DNA of 64,000 nt from contig JBNAIG010000014.1 of assembly GCA_050031985.1 (NCBI GenBank), forward strand, positions 1 to 64,000. Reading direction: 5' to 3'. The notes beneath the pieces are model-generated. The model saw only the letters and a list, made by a program, of their open reading frames with translations. It had not been told where the DNA came from and searched no databases. The stretch comes from SZUA-368 sp028533045. GTDB taxonomy: Bacteria > Spirochaetota > Spirochaetia > DSM-2461. Numbering within the stretch: position 1 is the stretch's first letter; each line of letters starts with the position of its first letter. The position numbers were made by a program, and so were the translations under genes. Below, piece after piece: positions 16,520-26,400 of this stretch.

Positions 16520-16696
16520 ATGGCCAAGAAATCCAAAGGTGCTGTAGAGAAGATTGCTCTTCAGTGTCCTGAATGTAAGCGTCGTAATTATACCACTGAA
16601 AAGAATAGAAGGAATATCCAGGGTAAGCTGGAGCTCAAAAAGTATTGTAAGTGGTGTAAGGCTTCGACTCTTCACAAAGAGACGAAAATTAAATAG
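16520..16696 (+). CDS. rpmG: 50S ribosomal protein L33
   Basis: This 58-residue protein begins MAKKSKGAVEKIALQCPECK. It carries two Cys pairs ('CPEC' at 16-19 and 'CKWC' near 43-46), so it is the zinc-binding form of L33. 'GAGGAG' lies 8 nt upstream. It sits between tRNA-Thr and tRNA-Trp, the usual place ahead of secE in many bacteria. The C-terminal 'HKETKIK' is typical. Confidence 0.93.
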   Translation: MAKKSKGAVEKIALQCPECKRRNYTTEKNRRNIQGKLELKKYCKWCKASTLHKETKIK

Positions 16697-16704
16697 TTAA
16701 ACCC

Positions 16705-16778
16705 AGGTCAGTAGCTCCAACGGCTAGAGCGCCGGTCTCCAAAACCGGATGTTGCAGGTTCGAATCCTGCCTGACCTG
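16705..16778 (+). tRNA. tRNA-Trp (CCA anticodon)
   Basis: Acceptor AGGTCAG pairs with CTGACCT, the anticodon stem CCGGT/ACCGG encloses CTCCAAA (anticodon CCA), and the T arm is 'GCAGGTTCGAATCCTGC'. Discriminator G; no encoded CCA. It lies 8 bp after rpmG and 25 bp before secE. Confidence 0.95.
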
Positions 16779-16803
16779 ATTTTTTTTAACCCGGAGGTTA
16801 GTT

Positions 16804-16986
16804 ATGCCGAATGTAGTATCTTCGTTTTTTCGAGAGTCCTACGCAGAACTTAAGAAGGTCGTGTGGCCCTCATGGGATCGTGTTGTTGATTCTACGAAGG
16901 TTGTTCTTGTTTCTACTGTTTTGTTTTCCGCTTTTTTCGGTATTGTGGATTTTGCTTTGACTAAGGGGCTTATTGCTCTGTTTTAA
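16804..16986 (+). CDS. secE: Preprotein translocase subunit SecE
   Basis: This 60-residue single-span protein has the conserved amphipathic stretch 'ESYAELKKVVWPSWD' before one membrane helix (about 32-55), the minimal form of SecE. It clamps SecY in the inner-membrane translocon. GGAGG lies 6 nt before the ATG. Its position ahead of nusG is conserved. Confidence 0.95.
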   Translation: MPNVVSSFFRESYAELKKVVWPSWDRVVDSTKVVLVSTVLFSAFFGIVDFALTKGLIALF

Positions 16987-17016
16987 GGCATCGATTAATT
17001 TTAATAGGCAGGGTAT

Positions 17017-17571
17017 ATGGCAAAAGGTTGGTATGTTCTCCAGGTTTATACTGGTTACGAAAATAAGGTAGAGAAGTTTATCCGTCTCATGATGGAAGAT
17101 GGAACTATTACCGATTATGTGTCCGATGTAAAAGTTCCTGCCGAAGATGTAGTTGAAGTAAAAGACGGCAAGAAGAAGAATGTTTCTCGAAAAATCCTTC
17201 CCGGGTATATTTTGCTTGAAATGGATCTGCCCGATAGGGGTTGGAAGGTTCCTTGTAATGAGATTCGCCGTATAGACGGTGTGACCGGTTTTGTCGGCAC
17301 CCTTTCCGGCAGTAAGCCTCAGCCTATTACGAACGAGGAAGCCAAGGCGATTCTTCAGCAGGCTGGTGAGCTTAAGTCTGAGCGTCGTTATCAGGTTCGT
17401 CAGGAATTTGTGCTTGGTGAAGAGCTTCGCATTGTGGACGGTCCCTTTGAAACTTTCACCGGTGTGGTTGAAGAGATCAATCAGGAGAAAGGAAAGCTTC
17501 GTGTTATGGTTGGTATTTTTGGTAGAAATACTCCCGTTGAGGTTGCTTTTAACCAAGTTGAGCGGCTCTAA
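17017..17571 (+). CDS. nusG: Transcription termination/antitermination factor NusG
   Basis: The 184-residue protein has the NGN domain ('WYVLQVYTGYENKVEKFI' through 'ILPGYILLEMDL') and the C-terminal KOW motif ('VDGPFETFTGVVEEINQEKG'). NusG binds RNA polymerase, links it to Rho or ribosomes and suppresses pausing. It follows secE by 30 bp and is followed by a terminator-like hairpin before rplK. Confidence 0.97.
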   Translation: MAKGWYVLQVYTGYENKVEKFIRLMMEDGTITDYVSDVKVPAEDVVEVKDGKKKNVSRKILPGYILLEMDLPDRGWKVPCNEIRRIDGVTGFVGTLSGSKPQPITNEEAKAILQQAGELKSERRYQVRQEFVLGEELRIVDGPFETFTGVVEEINQEKGKLRVMVGIFGRNTPVEVAFNQVERL

Positions 17572-17601
17572 TCGCTCGGTATTTATATATTAGCTGATAA
17601 G

Positions 17602-17635
17602 CCTTCCGGCTCCCTGTGGAGTGTGGAAGGTTTTT
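17602..17635 (+). terminator. Terminator-like hairpin between nusG and rplK
   Basis: CCTTCC (17602-17607) pairs with GGAAGG (17625-17630), with an inner CTCC/GGAG helix, and TTTTT follows. It may partly separate secE-nusG from the L11 operon. Confidence 0.6.
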
Positions 17636-17663
17636 GCGCCTGTAGGGCGTATATATGATGGGA

Positions 17664-17681
17664 GCTCCGTTTTAGCGGAGC
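17664..17681 (+). promoter_or_regulatory. Leader hairpin before rplK
   Basis: GCTCCG (17664-17669) and CGGAGC (17676-17681) form a perfect 6-bp stem with a 6-nt loop in the L11 operon leader, 25 nt ahead of the rplK ATG. L1 autoregulates this operon in other bacteria by binding a leader structure; whether this hairpin is that site is inference. Confidence 0.35.
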
Positions 17682-17705
17682 GTTAATACCACGAAGGAGA
17701 AAAAA

Positions 17706-18137
17706 ATGGCTAAAAAGAAGGAAGTTGCGCAGATAAAACTGCAGGTTCCTGCTCAGAAAGCTACGCCGGCTCCTCCTGTAGGTCCCGCCTTGGGTCCTCA
17801 CGGAGTACCTGCCCCTCAGTTTGTACAGCAGTTTAACGACCGTACAAAGAATATTGAGGCTGGCCTGCTAGTTCCCGTTGTAATTTCTGTTTTCAGTGAC
17901 AGAAGTTTTACCTTTATCACCAAGACTCCCCCCGCGGCAGTTCTTATTAAGAAGGTTCTTGGTTTGGATAAGGGTTCCCCCGAGCCCCATGTTACTAAGG
18001 TTGCTACAATAACCAAGGAACAGCTTAAGGGAATCGCGGAGCAGAAGATGCCCGACCTGAATGCTAACGACATCGAAGCGGCGATTAAGATTATTGCCGG
18101 AACCGCCCGTTCTATGGGCGTAAAGGTGGAGGGCTAA
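17706..18137 (+). CDS. rplK: 50S ribosomal protein L11
   Basis: The 143-residue protein has the N-terminal 'KLQVPAQKATPAPPVGPALG' proline-rich motif and the C-terminal rRNA-binding domain ending 'GTARSMGVKVEG'. L11 builds the GTPase-associated centre with 23S rRNA and L10/L12. AAGGAG lies 7 nt before the ATG. First gene of the rplKAJL-rpoBC run. Confidence 0.97.
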   Translation: MAKKKEVAQIKLQVPAQKATPAPPVGPALGPHGVPAPQFVQQFNDRTKNIEAGLLVPVVISVFSDRSFTFITKTPPAAVLIKKVLGLDKGSPEPHVTKVATITKEQLKGIAEQKMPDLNANDIEAAIKIIAGTARSMGVKVEG

Positions 18138-18140
18138 TCC

Positions 18141-18818
18141 GTGAAAAGAGGAAAGAAGTATAACGAAGCTGCAACCAAGGTTGAAGCGGGTAAGCTTTAC
18201 GAAGTAGAAACGGCTATTGGTCTTGTTAAAGAGATGGCCTTTGCCAAGTTTGACGAAACTGTTGATGTTTCCGTTAAGCTGAATATTAAGAAGAATCACT
18301 CTATCCGTGATACTCTTGTTCTTCCCAACCAGTTTAAGGGTGAGAAGAAAGTTCTTGTTTTCGCCAAGGGCGACAAGGCTAAGGAAGCGGAAGAAGCCGG
18401 TGCTGCTTATGTTGGTGCCGAAGATCTGGTTGAAAAGATTAAGGGCGGTTGGCTCGATTTCGACGTTTGTGTGGCTACTCCCGACATGATGAAAGATGTT
18501 GGTAAGCTTGGTCCTGTTCTTGGTAGACGAGGTATGATGCCCAACCCCAAGACCAGAACCGTAACTATGGACGTTAAGGGAGCTCTTGCCGAACTTAAGA
18601 AAGGTCGAACCGAATATCGTGCCGACAAAACCGGAGTAGTTCACATTGCTGTTGGTAAAGTATCCATGGATGCAGCCGGCATCAAAGAAAACGTTGAGCT
18701 TTTCCTGGGTGACCTGGTTAAGAAAAAGCCCTCCGATATTAAGGGTGATTTTGTGAAATCCGTTGCGATTTCTTCTTCCATGGGCCCCGGCGTAAAAGTC
18801 GAGTACCGGGCTAACTAA
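18141..18818 (+). CDS. rplA: 50S ribosomal protein L1
   Basis: The 225-residue protein starts at GTG, 3 nt after rplK, with GGAGGG inside the end of rplK. Typical L1 sequence is seen in 'LGPVLGRRGMMPNPKTRTVT' (nearly the family signature) and 'EYRADKTGVVHIAVGK'. It forms the L1 stalk and in many bacteria represses its own operon by binding mRNA. Confidence 0.97.
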   Translation: MKRGKKYNEAATKVEAGKLYEVETAIGLVKEMAFAKFDETVDVSVKLNIKKNHSIRDTLVLPNQFKGEKKVLVFAKGDKAKEAEEAGAAYVGAEDLVEKIKGGWLDFDVCVATPDMMKDVGKLGPVLGRRGMMPNPKTRTVTMDVKGALAELKKGRTEYRADKTGVVHIAVGKVSMDAAGIKENVELFLGDLVKKKPSDIKGDFVKSVAISSSMGPGVKVEYRAN

Positions 18819-18828
18819 GGAGTAGAAA

Positions 18829-19359
18829 ATGGCTGAAAATAAAATACAACCGAATAAGTTGGAAGCTGTAGCTGCTCTTAAAGAGCAGTTCGGTGAAGTT
18901 ACCGATTTCTTTTTTGCCGATTATCGTGGTCTGACTGTAGAGCAGATTACTGAACTTCGCGGCAACCTGAGAAAACTCGGTGCTGAGTTTCACGTAGTTA
19001 AGAATAACTACGCCAAGATTGCTTTTAAGCAGCTGGAAAAAGAAGGTCTTGACGGATTTCTCGTTGGACCTACTGCGATCGCCATCGTTAAAGATGAAGC
19101 CGGTCCCGTTGCCAAAGCACTTCTGGATTTTTCCGACGATGCCCCCGTTGAAGTAAAGGGTGGTTTCGTTGATGGTAACGTATTCGATACCAAGCAGGTT
19201 GAAGCTTTCTCCAAGCTGCCCACCAAGATCGAACTTATTCAGATGCTCATGGGTACCATGCAGGCTCCTGCACGGAACCTCGCCTGTGCGCTTAATGATG
19301 TTACCACCAAACTGGTTAGAACTCTCGATGCAGTTCGCGACCAGAAGGAAAACGCATAA
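18829..19359 (+). CDS. rplJ: 50S ribosomal protein L10
   Basis: The 176-residue protein has 'FFFADYRGLTVEQITELRG' and 'HVVKNNYAKIAF', typical of L10, with the C-terminal helix that holds L12 dimers. It anchors the stalk to L11 and 23S rRNA. AAGGAG lies upstream; the gap to rplA is 10 bp. Confidence 0.96.
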   Translation: MAENKIQPNKLEAVAALKEQFGEVTDFFFADYRGLTVEQITELRGNLRKLGAEFHVVKNNYAKIAFKQLEKEGLDGFLVGPTAIAIVKDEAGPVAKALLDFSDDAPVEVKGGFVDGNVFDTKQVEAFSKLPTKIELIQMLMGTMQAPARNLACALNDVTTKLVRTLDAVRDQKENA

Positions 19360-19391
19360 GTTTTTAAATAGTGCAGCGTAAGTCTTCGTAG

Positions 19392-19420
19392 TTGACATGC
19401 TTTCGCTGCTAAATTAAATT
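19392..19420 (+). promoter_or_regulatory. Probable internal promoter for rplL
   Basis: A perfect TTGACA (19392-19397), 17-bp spacer and TAAATT (19415-19420) in the 76-bp rplJ-rplL gap. L12 is needed in several copies per ribosome, so an extra promoter here makes sense. GCAGCG/CGCTGC (19373-19378, 19404-19409) could also form a hairpin across it. Confidence 0.5.
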
Positions 19421-19435
19421 AAAGGAGAAGATAAT

Positions 19436-19813
19436 ATGACAACTGAAGAAATTCTGGATGCCATCGCTGGCATGACTGTACTTGAAGTTTCCGAGCTCGT
19501 TAAGGCTATGGAAGAAAAATTTGGCGTAACCGCTGCTGCTCCCGTAGCTGTAGCTGCTGCTGCACCCGGTGCTGCTGCTGGTGCTGCTGCCGAAGAAAAG
19601 ACTGAATTCGACGTAATCCTCAAGGGATTCGAAGCTTCCAAGAAGATCGCTGTGATCAAGGAAGTAAGAGGAATTACCGGTCTTGGTCTCAAGGAAGCTA
19701 AAGAGCTCGTTGAAGGCGGCGAAAAGGCTGTTAAAGAAGGCGTTTCTAAAGAAGAAGCTGAAGAAGTTAAGACTAAACTTGAAGGCGCCGGCGCAACTGT
19801 TGAAGTTAAATAA
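19436..19813 (+). CDS. rplL: 50S ribosomal protein L7/L12
   Basis: This acidic 125-residue protein has an N-terminal dimerisation helix pair, a long Ala/Gly hinge ('PVAVAAAAPGAAAGAAAEE') and a C-terminal factor-binding domain ('AVIKEVRGITGLGLKEAKEL'). It recruits translational GTPases to the ribosome. AAAGGAG precedes the ATG. Confidence 0.97.
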   Translation: MTTEEILDAIAGMTVLEVSELVKAMEEKFGVTAAAPVAVAAAAPGAAAGAAAEEKTEFDVILKGFEASKKIAVIKEVRGITGLGLKEAKELVEGGEKAVKEGVSKEEAEEVKTKLEGAGATVEVK

Positions 19814-19849
19814 TAGTAACTTTTACGGTTTAGTTAATTAAGTAACTCC

Positions 19850-19886
19850 TTATCCACTGGTAGGTGAGAAATCTACCAGTGGATAA
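19850..19886 (+). promoter_or_regulatory. Perfect 14-bp hairpin just upstream of rpoB
   Basis: TTATCCACTGGTAG (19850-19863) is the exact complement of CTACCAGTGGATAA (19873-19886) around a 9-nt loop. No T-run follows, so it is not a standard terminator. In other bacteria an RNase III site or attenuator lies between rplL and rpoB; this hairpin sits in the same place. It also contains the upstream GTG that a longest-frame reading would use for rpoB. Confidence 0.65.
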
Positions 19887-19905
19887 TTATATTCAGGGGG
19901 ATATT

Positions 19906-22900
19906 GTGTTTACACGAGATAAGGCACAGAAAAGAGCTTTTATAGGGACGCCCGCACAAGAAGTCGTCTCCATGCCCAATCTTATTGATATTCAGTTATC
20001 ATCATACGAAAAATTTTTACAGCTCGATCGGGTTAAGCAGGGGGAAGCCCTGGAAAACCGCGGTCTCCAGAGCGTTTTTGAAACAATTTTTCCCATCGAA
20101 AGCGCCAATGGCGAATTGGTGTTGGATTACGATTTTTATACCCTGGACTTTGATGGTATCAAGTTCGATGAAGAGGGTTGTAAAAAGAAAGGACTCACTT
20201 TCGGCGTACCTGTAAAGGCCCGGATTAATCTGGTTTTCCAGAGTACCGGTGAAATTCGTCAGAAAGATATATATATGGGGGATATCCCCTTGATGACAGA
20301 CCGGGGTACCTTCGTTATCAATGGTGCCGAAAGGGTTGTCGTTTCACAGATTCACCGTTCACCCGGTGTAATCTTTGCCAAAGACAAAGATGAAGTTTCT
20401 TCCCGTATTATTCCCTATCGGGGTTCCTGGCTGGAATTCGAGGTAGACGGTAAGAAAGATCTTATTTATACAAAAATTGACCGGAAAAAGAAGATCCTCG
20501 GTACTCTCTTCCTGAGAGCTCTGGGATTTGATACCCGGGAAAAAATAATCGACCTCTTCTATAAAACTAAGAAGATGAAGGTTGTGGCCAATAAAGAGGG
20601 CGATAAGTCTCTTAATGGTCGCGTACTGGCTCGCGCCGTAATGGTTGAAGCCGATGGAGAAGAGAAGAAACTCTATTCCGCCGGTGTAAAAATCTACCCC
20701 AACGATATCGACGAACTGGTTCACTCCGGTGTTGAAAAGGTTGAGGTAATCGATTTTACAGCCAAGGGTTCTCTTAATTCGCAGGTTATTATTAACTGTT
20801 TTGACCGGGAAGAGTCCCGATTCAACGGTGATGAAATCAGCGATGAGCCCAGCCGTGCCGATGCTATTTCTACTATTTACTCCATCCTCATGCCCGGTGA
20901 GCCTATCACCATCGAAAATGCCGAGAAAGATCTGAACTCCATGTTCTTCTCTTCCCGTCGTTACGACTTGGGCCTTGTAGGTCGGTATAAGCTAAACAAA
21001 AAGTTTGACCATGGTGTAGCCATGGATGAGCACGTTCTCACCAAGGAAGATATTACACGGACCATGGACTGGTTGATTCGCGTTTACGAAGGCGATGAAA
21101 ACGTGGATGATATCGACCACTTGGGTAACCGACGTGTTCGATCCGTTGGCGAGCTTCTGGAAAACGCCCTCAAAACGGCCTTTACCAGAATGGAAAGAAT
21201 CTCCAAGGAAAGAATGTCTCTTAAGGATGTGGAAACCCTCAAGCCTCAGGATCTTATTTCCATTAAGCCCGTTGTGGCGGCCATAAAGGAATTCTTCGGT
21301 TCAAGTCAGCTTTCCCAGTTCATGGACCAGGTTAACCCCCTGGCGGAACTGACTCATAAGAGACGTTTGAATGCTCTCGGACCGGGTGGTCTTTCTCGAG
21401 ACCGTGCCGGATTTGAGGTACGAGACGTACACTATACTCACTACGGAAGAATGTGTCCCATTGAAACGCCTGAAGGTCCGAATATCGGTCTTATTGTTTC
21501 TTTGGCCAACTATACCCGTGTAAACGATTATGGTTTCCTTGAAACTCCCTATAGAAAGGTTGTTGACGGCGTGGCTACCAAAGAGGTGGAATATCTTTCC
21601 GCTATGGACGAAGAGCGAAATTACATCGCCCAGGCCAGTGCTGTTATCGACGAAAAGGGTCGGTTCCAGGAAAAGGCTGTTGCTGTAAGACGGTCCGGTG
21701 ACTATACCGTTCAGGATCCTAAAGACATCAGCTACATGGACGTTTCTCCCCGTCAGATTATTTCTACTGCGGCCTCTCTTATTCCTTTTCTGGAACACGA
21801 TGATGCTAACCGTGCTCTCATGGGTTGTAACATGCAGCGTCAGGCTGTTCCTTTGATGTTCCCCGAAGCACCCATTGTCGGAACCGGTATGGAAGGTAAG
21901 GCTGCCTATGACTCAGGCGTAGTTGTTAAGGCTAAGAGAGCCGGTACGGTAAGCTATGTGAGTGCGGTTAAGATTGTAATCGATCCGGACGAAAAGAGCG
22001 CTCCCGAGGATAAGGACGAATACACCCTGCAGAAGTTCCGCAGAACTAACCAGGACACCTGTTTTAACAATAGACCGATTGTGGCTTTGGGCGAACGGGT
22101 AGAGGCTGGCGGTCTTTTGGCTGACGGTCCTTCCACTGCGAACGGTGAAATATCACTGGGACGTAACCTGCTGGTAGGTTTCGTACCCTGGAACGGATAT
22201 AACTATGAGGATGCTGTTCTTATCTCTGAAAAGGTTGTTAAGGACGACTATTATACCTCTATCCATATTAAGGAATTCAGCACTGAGATTCGGGAAACCA
22301 AGCTCGGACCTGAAAAACTGACCCGGGATATACCCAATGTTTCCGACAAGGCTCTTGAGAACCTTGATGCGGAAGGTATTATCCGAGTCGGTGCTAAGGT
22401 TCACTCCGGCGATATCCTCGTTGGTAAGGTGACTCCTAAGTCCGAGACGGAAACGACTCCCGAGTTTAAGCTGCTTAACTCCATCTTTGGTGAAAAGGCT
22501 AAGGAAGTTCGTGACTCTTCCCTGAGACTCCCCCACGGTGCCCAGGGTACGATTATCGACATTCAGAGACTTAAGAGATCTGAAGGCGATGACCTGAGCC
22601 CCGGTGTTGACGAAGTGGTTAAGGTTCTCCTCGCTACCAAGCGTAAGCTTAAAGAGGGAGACAAGATGGCCGGTCGTCACGGAAACAAGGGGGTTGTAGC
22701 CCTTGTTCTTCCCGAAGAGGACATGCCTTTTATGGAAGACGGTACTCCCCTGGAGGTTTGTTTGAACCCCCTTGGTGTACCTTCCCGAATGAACATTGGT
22801 CAGATCATGGAAACCATGCTCGGAATGGCCGGAGCTCAGTTGGGTAAAATGTACGAAACGCCTGTATTCCAGTCCGTTTCTACAGAAGAGATAAACAATC

Positions 22901-23403
22901 AGCTGGCCGAAGCAGGCATACCTGAAGCTTCCAAAATCCAGCTGCGCGACGGACGGACCGGTGATCTTCTGGATAACCCCGTATTCGTCGGATATATGTA
23001 CTACTTGAAACTGCATCACCTTGTTGATGACAAGATGCACGCCCGTTCAACCGGACCTTACTCGCTGGTTACCCAGCAGCCCCTTGGTGGTAAGGCTCAG
23101 TTCGGTGGTCAGCGTCTGGGAGAAATGGAAGTATGGGCCCTTGAGGCCTACGGTGCTGCCAATACTCTTCAGGAACTTATGACCATTAAGTCGGACGATA
23201 TGACCGGTCGTACTAAAATCTACGAAGCGATTGTTAAGGGTGAGGCTACCACAAGTGCCGGTATCCCCGAATCGTTTAACGTACTTGTACAGGAATTAAG
23301 AGGTCTTGCTCTGGATGTTGAAATCTTCGACTCCAAGGGTAAGCAGGTTCCCTTTACCGAAAGGGATGAAGAGCTGCTGAATAGACAGGATAACCGCTTC
23401 TAA
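19906..23403 (+). CDS. rpoB: RNA polymerase beta subunit
   Basis: RpoB forms much of the catalytic cleft. I place the start at the GTG at 19906 (MFTRDKAQKR), preceded by AGGGGG; the GTG at 19864 lies in a hairpin loop without a ribosome site. From there it is 1165 residues, the usual size. The rifampicin pocket reads 'SSQLSQFMDQVNPLAELTHK' then 'RRLNALGPGGLSRDRAGFEV'. Asn489 replaces the Ser equivalent to E. coli Ser531. 'GRHGNKGVVA' and the C-terminal 'QRLGEMEVWALEAYGAA' are intact. Confidence 0.98.
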   Translation: MFTRDKAQKRAFIGTPAQEVVSMPNLIDIQLSSYEKFLQLDRVKQGEALENRGLQSVFETIFPIESANGELVLDYDFYTLDFDGIKFDEEGCKKKGLTFGVPVKARINLVFQSTGEIRQKDIYMGDIPLMTDRGTFVINGAERVVVSQIHRSPGVIFAKDKDEVSSRIIPYRGSWLEFEVDGKKDLIYTKIDRKKKILGTLFLRALGFDTREKIIDLFYKTKKMKVVANKEGDKSLNGRVLARAVMVEADGEEKKLYSAGVKIYPNDIDELVHSGVEKVEVIDFTAKGSLNSQVIINCFDREESRFNGDEISDEPSRADAISTIYSILMPGEPITIENAEKDLNSMFFSSRRYDLGLVGRYKLNKKFDHGVAMDEHVLTKEDITRTMDWLIRVYEGDENVDDIDHLGNRRVRSVGELLENALKTAFTRMERISKERMSLKDVETLKPQDLISIKPVVAAIKEFFGSSQLSQFMDQVNPLAELTHKRRLNALGPGGLSRDRAGFEVRDVHYTHYGRMCPIETPEGPNIGLIVSLANYTRVNDYGFLETPYRKVVDGVATKEVEYLSAMDEERNYIAQASAVIDEKGRFQEKAVAVRRSGDYTVQDPKDISYMDVSPRQIISTAASLIPFLEHDDANRALMGCNMQRQAVPLMFPEAPIVGTGMEGKAAYDSGVVVKAKRAGTVSYVSAVKIVIDPDEKSAPEDKDEYTLQKFRRTNQDTCFNNRPIVALGERVEAGGLLADGPSTANGEISLGRNLLVGFVPWNGYNYEDAVLISEKVVKDDYYTSIHIKEFSTEIRETKLGPEKLTRDIPNVSDKALENLDAEGIIRVGAKVHSGDILVGKVTPKSETETTPEFKLLNSIFGEKAKEVRDSSLRLPHGAQGTIIDIQRLKRSEGDDLSPGVDEVVKVLLATKRKLKEGDKMAGRHGNKGVVALVLPEEDMPFMEDGTPLEVCLNPLGVPSRMNIGQIMETMLGMAGAQLGKMYETPVFQSVSTEEINNQLAEAGIPEASKIQLRDGRTGDLLDNPVFVGYMYYLKLHHLVDDKMHARSTGPYSLVTQQPLGGKAQFGGQRLGEMEVWALEAYGAANTLQELMTIKSDDMTGRTKIYEAIVKGEATTSAGIPESFNVLVQELRGLALDVEIFDSKGKQVPFTERDEELLNRQDNRF

Positions 23404-23416
23404 GAGGAGGGAATTG

Positions 23417-26400
23417 ATGAAAGATATACAGGACTTTGACAGCCTGAAAATTAAGCTGGCCTCGCCCGATCAAATCCGGGCCTGGTCCTACGGCGAAGTA
23501 AAAAAGCCGGAAACCATAAATTACCGTACTCTTAGACCGGAAAAGGACGGACTTTTCTGTGAAAGAATCTTCGGTACGACCAAAGAGTGGGAATGTTACT
23601 GTGGTAAGTTCAAATCCATCCGCTATAAGGGTGTTATTTGTGACCGCTGTGGTGTAGAAGTTACCCACTTTAAGGTAAGACGTGAGAGAATGGGCCATAT
23701 TGAGCTCGCTTCTCCCGTGTCTCACATTTGGTATTACCGATCCGTTCCTTCCCGAATGGGTCTGCTTCTCGATCTCTCTATCGCCGCTCTTCGGTCCGTA
23801 CTCTACTACGAAAAGTACATTGTTACCGAAGTAGGTGATACGGACCTCCGAAAAATGCAGCTCCTCTCTGAGGAAGAGTATATCGAGGCTCGTGAGCGTT
23901 ACGGAATGTCCTTCTCTGCCGGAATGGGTGCAGAAGGTATCCGAACTCTCCTGGAAACCCTCGATCTGGAAGGTCTTAGTCAGGAACTGAGAGCCAAGAT
24001 GATCGAAAAGGGAGCCAAGGCGGACAAGCGACTCCTCAAGAGAATCGAGATTGTAGAGAATTTCCGAGATTCGGTTAACAAGCCCGAATGGATGATTCTC
24101 GATACCATCCCGGTCATTCCCCCCGAACTGCGACCGATGGTACAGCTCGATGGTGGACGATTTGCTACCTCTGACTTGAACGACCTCTATCGTCGTGTAA
24201 TTAACAGGAATAACCGTCTCAAGAGACTAATGGCTGTAAACGCCCCTGATATTATCATTCGAAACGAAAAGCGAATGCTTCAGGATGCTGTTGACGCCCT
24301 CTTTGACAATACAAAGAAGAAAAAGGTTGTTAAGGGAGCTTCCAACAGACCCCTTAAATCTCTTTCTGACCTTCTCAAGGGTAAGCAGGGACGATTCCGA
24401 CAGAACCTCCTGGGTAAGCGTGTAGACTACTCCGGTCGATCTGTAATTATCGTAGGTCCCAGTCTTAAGCTCCATCAGTGTGGTCTTCCCGCCAAGATGG
24501 CACTTGAACTCTACAAGCCCTTTATCATGAAGAAACTTGTAGACAAAGATGTTGTTTACAACATTAAAAAGGCTAAAAACCTGGTAGAACAGGAAACCAG
24601 CGAAGTTTGGGCCGTTCTTGACGAAGTCGTTAAGGAACACCCGGTTATGCTTAACCGAGCGCCCACTCTGCACCGTCTTGGTATCCAGGCTTTCGAGCCC
24701 GTACTGGTAGAGGGAAAGGCTATTCGTCTTCACCCCCTCGTATGTACTGCCTTTAACGCCGACTTTGACGGAGACCAGATGGCCGTTCACGTGCCTCTGA
24801 CTCAGGGAGCTCAGATTGAGTGCTGGACCCTGATGCTCTCCAATACAAACTTGATGAACCCCGCCAACGGACAGCCCGTTGTATTCCCTTCTCAGGATAT
24901 GGTACTTGGTATTTACATGCTTACCAAGAACAAGCCCGGTGAAGTGGGTGAGGGACGATTCTTTTCCAACAGCGATGAGTGTCTTATGGCTCTCGAAGCC
25001 GGTTCCGTAGGTTACGGTTCACTCGTTAAAGTTAAGATTAACGGTGAATTCGTGGAAACCACTCCCGGACGAGTGATCTTTAACGACCTCATGCCCGACT
25101 GTATCGATTTCGTTAACGAAACCCTCGGTGATAAGGAAATCCGGAAGCTCATCGTACAGACCCACGAACAGTTTGGTGCTGCTACAACCGTAGAGATGCT
25201 CGACCTGGTTAAAGATACCGGTTACCGCTACGCTTTTAAGCTTGGTGCTACCATCGGTATGGACGACATTGTTGTTCCCGACGAAAAGAAAAAGCTTATC
25301 TCCGATGCTAACTCAGAAGTAGACAAGATTCAGTCTCAGTACCGGTCCGGTCATATTACTTCCGATGAAAGATACAACAAGACCGTTGAGGTCTGGAGTA
25401 AGACTAACGAAGAATTGACCAACGTGATGATGAGTCACCTTAAGTCTCACCGCGGCGGTTTTAATAATGTCTTTATGATGGCCGACTCCGGTGCTCGAGG
25501 TTCGAGAAACCAGATCCGTCAGCTGGCCGGTATGCGTGGTTTGATGGCTAAACCTTCCGGTGATATCATCGAACTGCCCATCCGTTCCAACTTTAAAGAA
25601 GGTCTTTCCGTATTGGAGTTCTTTATCTCCACCAACGGTGCCCGTAAGGGACTTTCCGATACGGCTCTTAAGACTGCCGATGCCGGTTACCTTACCAGAC
25701 GTCTCGTTGATATTGCCCAGGATGTGGTTGTTAACGAAGATGACTGTGGAACCATTAATGGTATTGAAATCACCGCCCTTAAGGATGGTGAGGAAATTGT
25801 AGAATCCCTGGCAGACAGAATTCAGGGTCGATTTACTCTCGAACGTGTTAAGCACCCCATTACCGGTGAGGTTCTTATCGATGTTAACGAGGAAGTTACC
25901 GACCTTGTTGCCCGTCAGCTTGAAGAGATCGGTGTTGAATCGGTTAAGGTAAGAACAGTTCTTACCTGTGAAGCGAAGCACGGGGTTTGTCGAAAGTGTT
26001 ACGGCCGTGACCTGGCTTCCAAAAAGACCGTTCACATTGGTGAAGCCGTTGGTATCATCGCTGCCCAGTCAATCGGTCAGCCCGGTACGCAGCTAACCAT
26101 GAGAACCTTCCATGTTGGTGGTACGGCCAGCACCGTATCCGAGGATAACCGTATTGCCCTAAGATATCCCGTCCTTGTGCAGGATATTCGTGGTAACCGT
26201 GTTCCTCTGGATGATGGAAATGCCCTTTTTACCAGAAAAGGTTTCCTTTCCGTAGCAAAAATACTTGAAGAAGTTAAACTTGGTTCAAAAGATGAAGTTC
26301 TCGTTGAAGATGGCCAGAAGGTTATCAAGGGAGAACCCATTATTAAGAGAAACGGAGAAGAGGTCCTTGCCGAGGACATCGCCTTCGTATCTCTCCAGGG

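Noticed and set aside
19864..19905. Longer rpoB reading from a GTG at 19864
   Set aside because: That GTG is in the loop of a perfect hairpin with no ribosome site; the GTG at 19906 has AGGGGG at the right distance.
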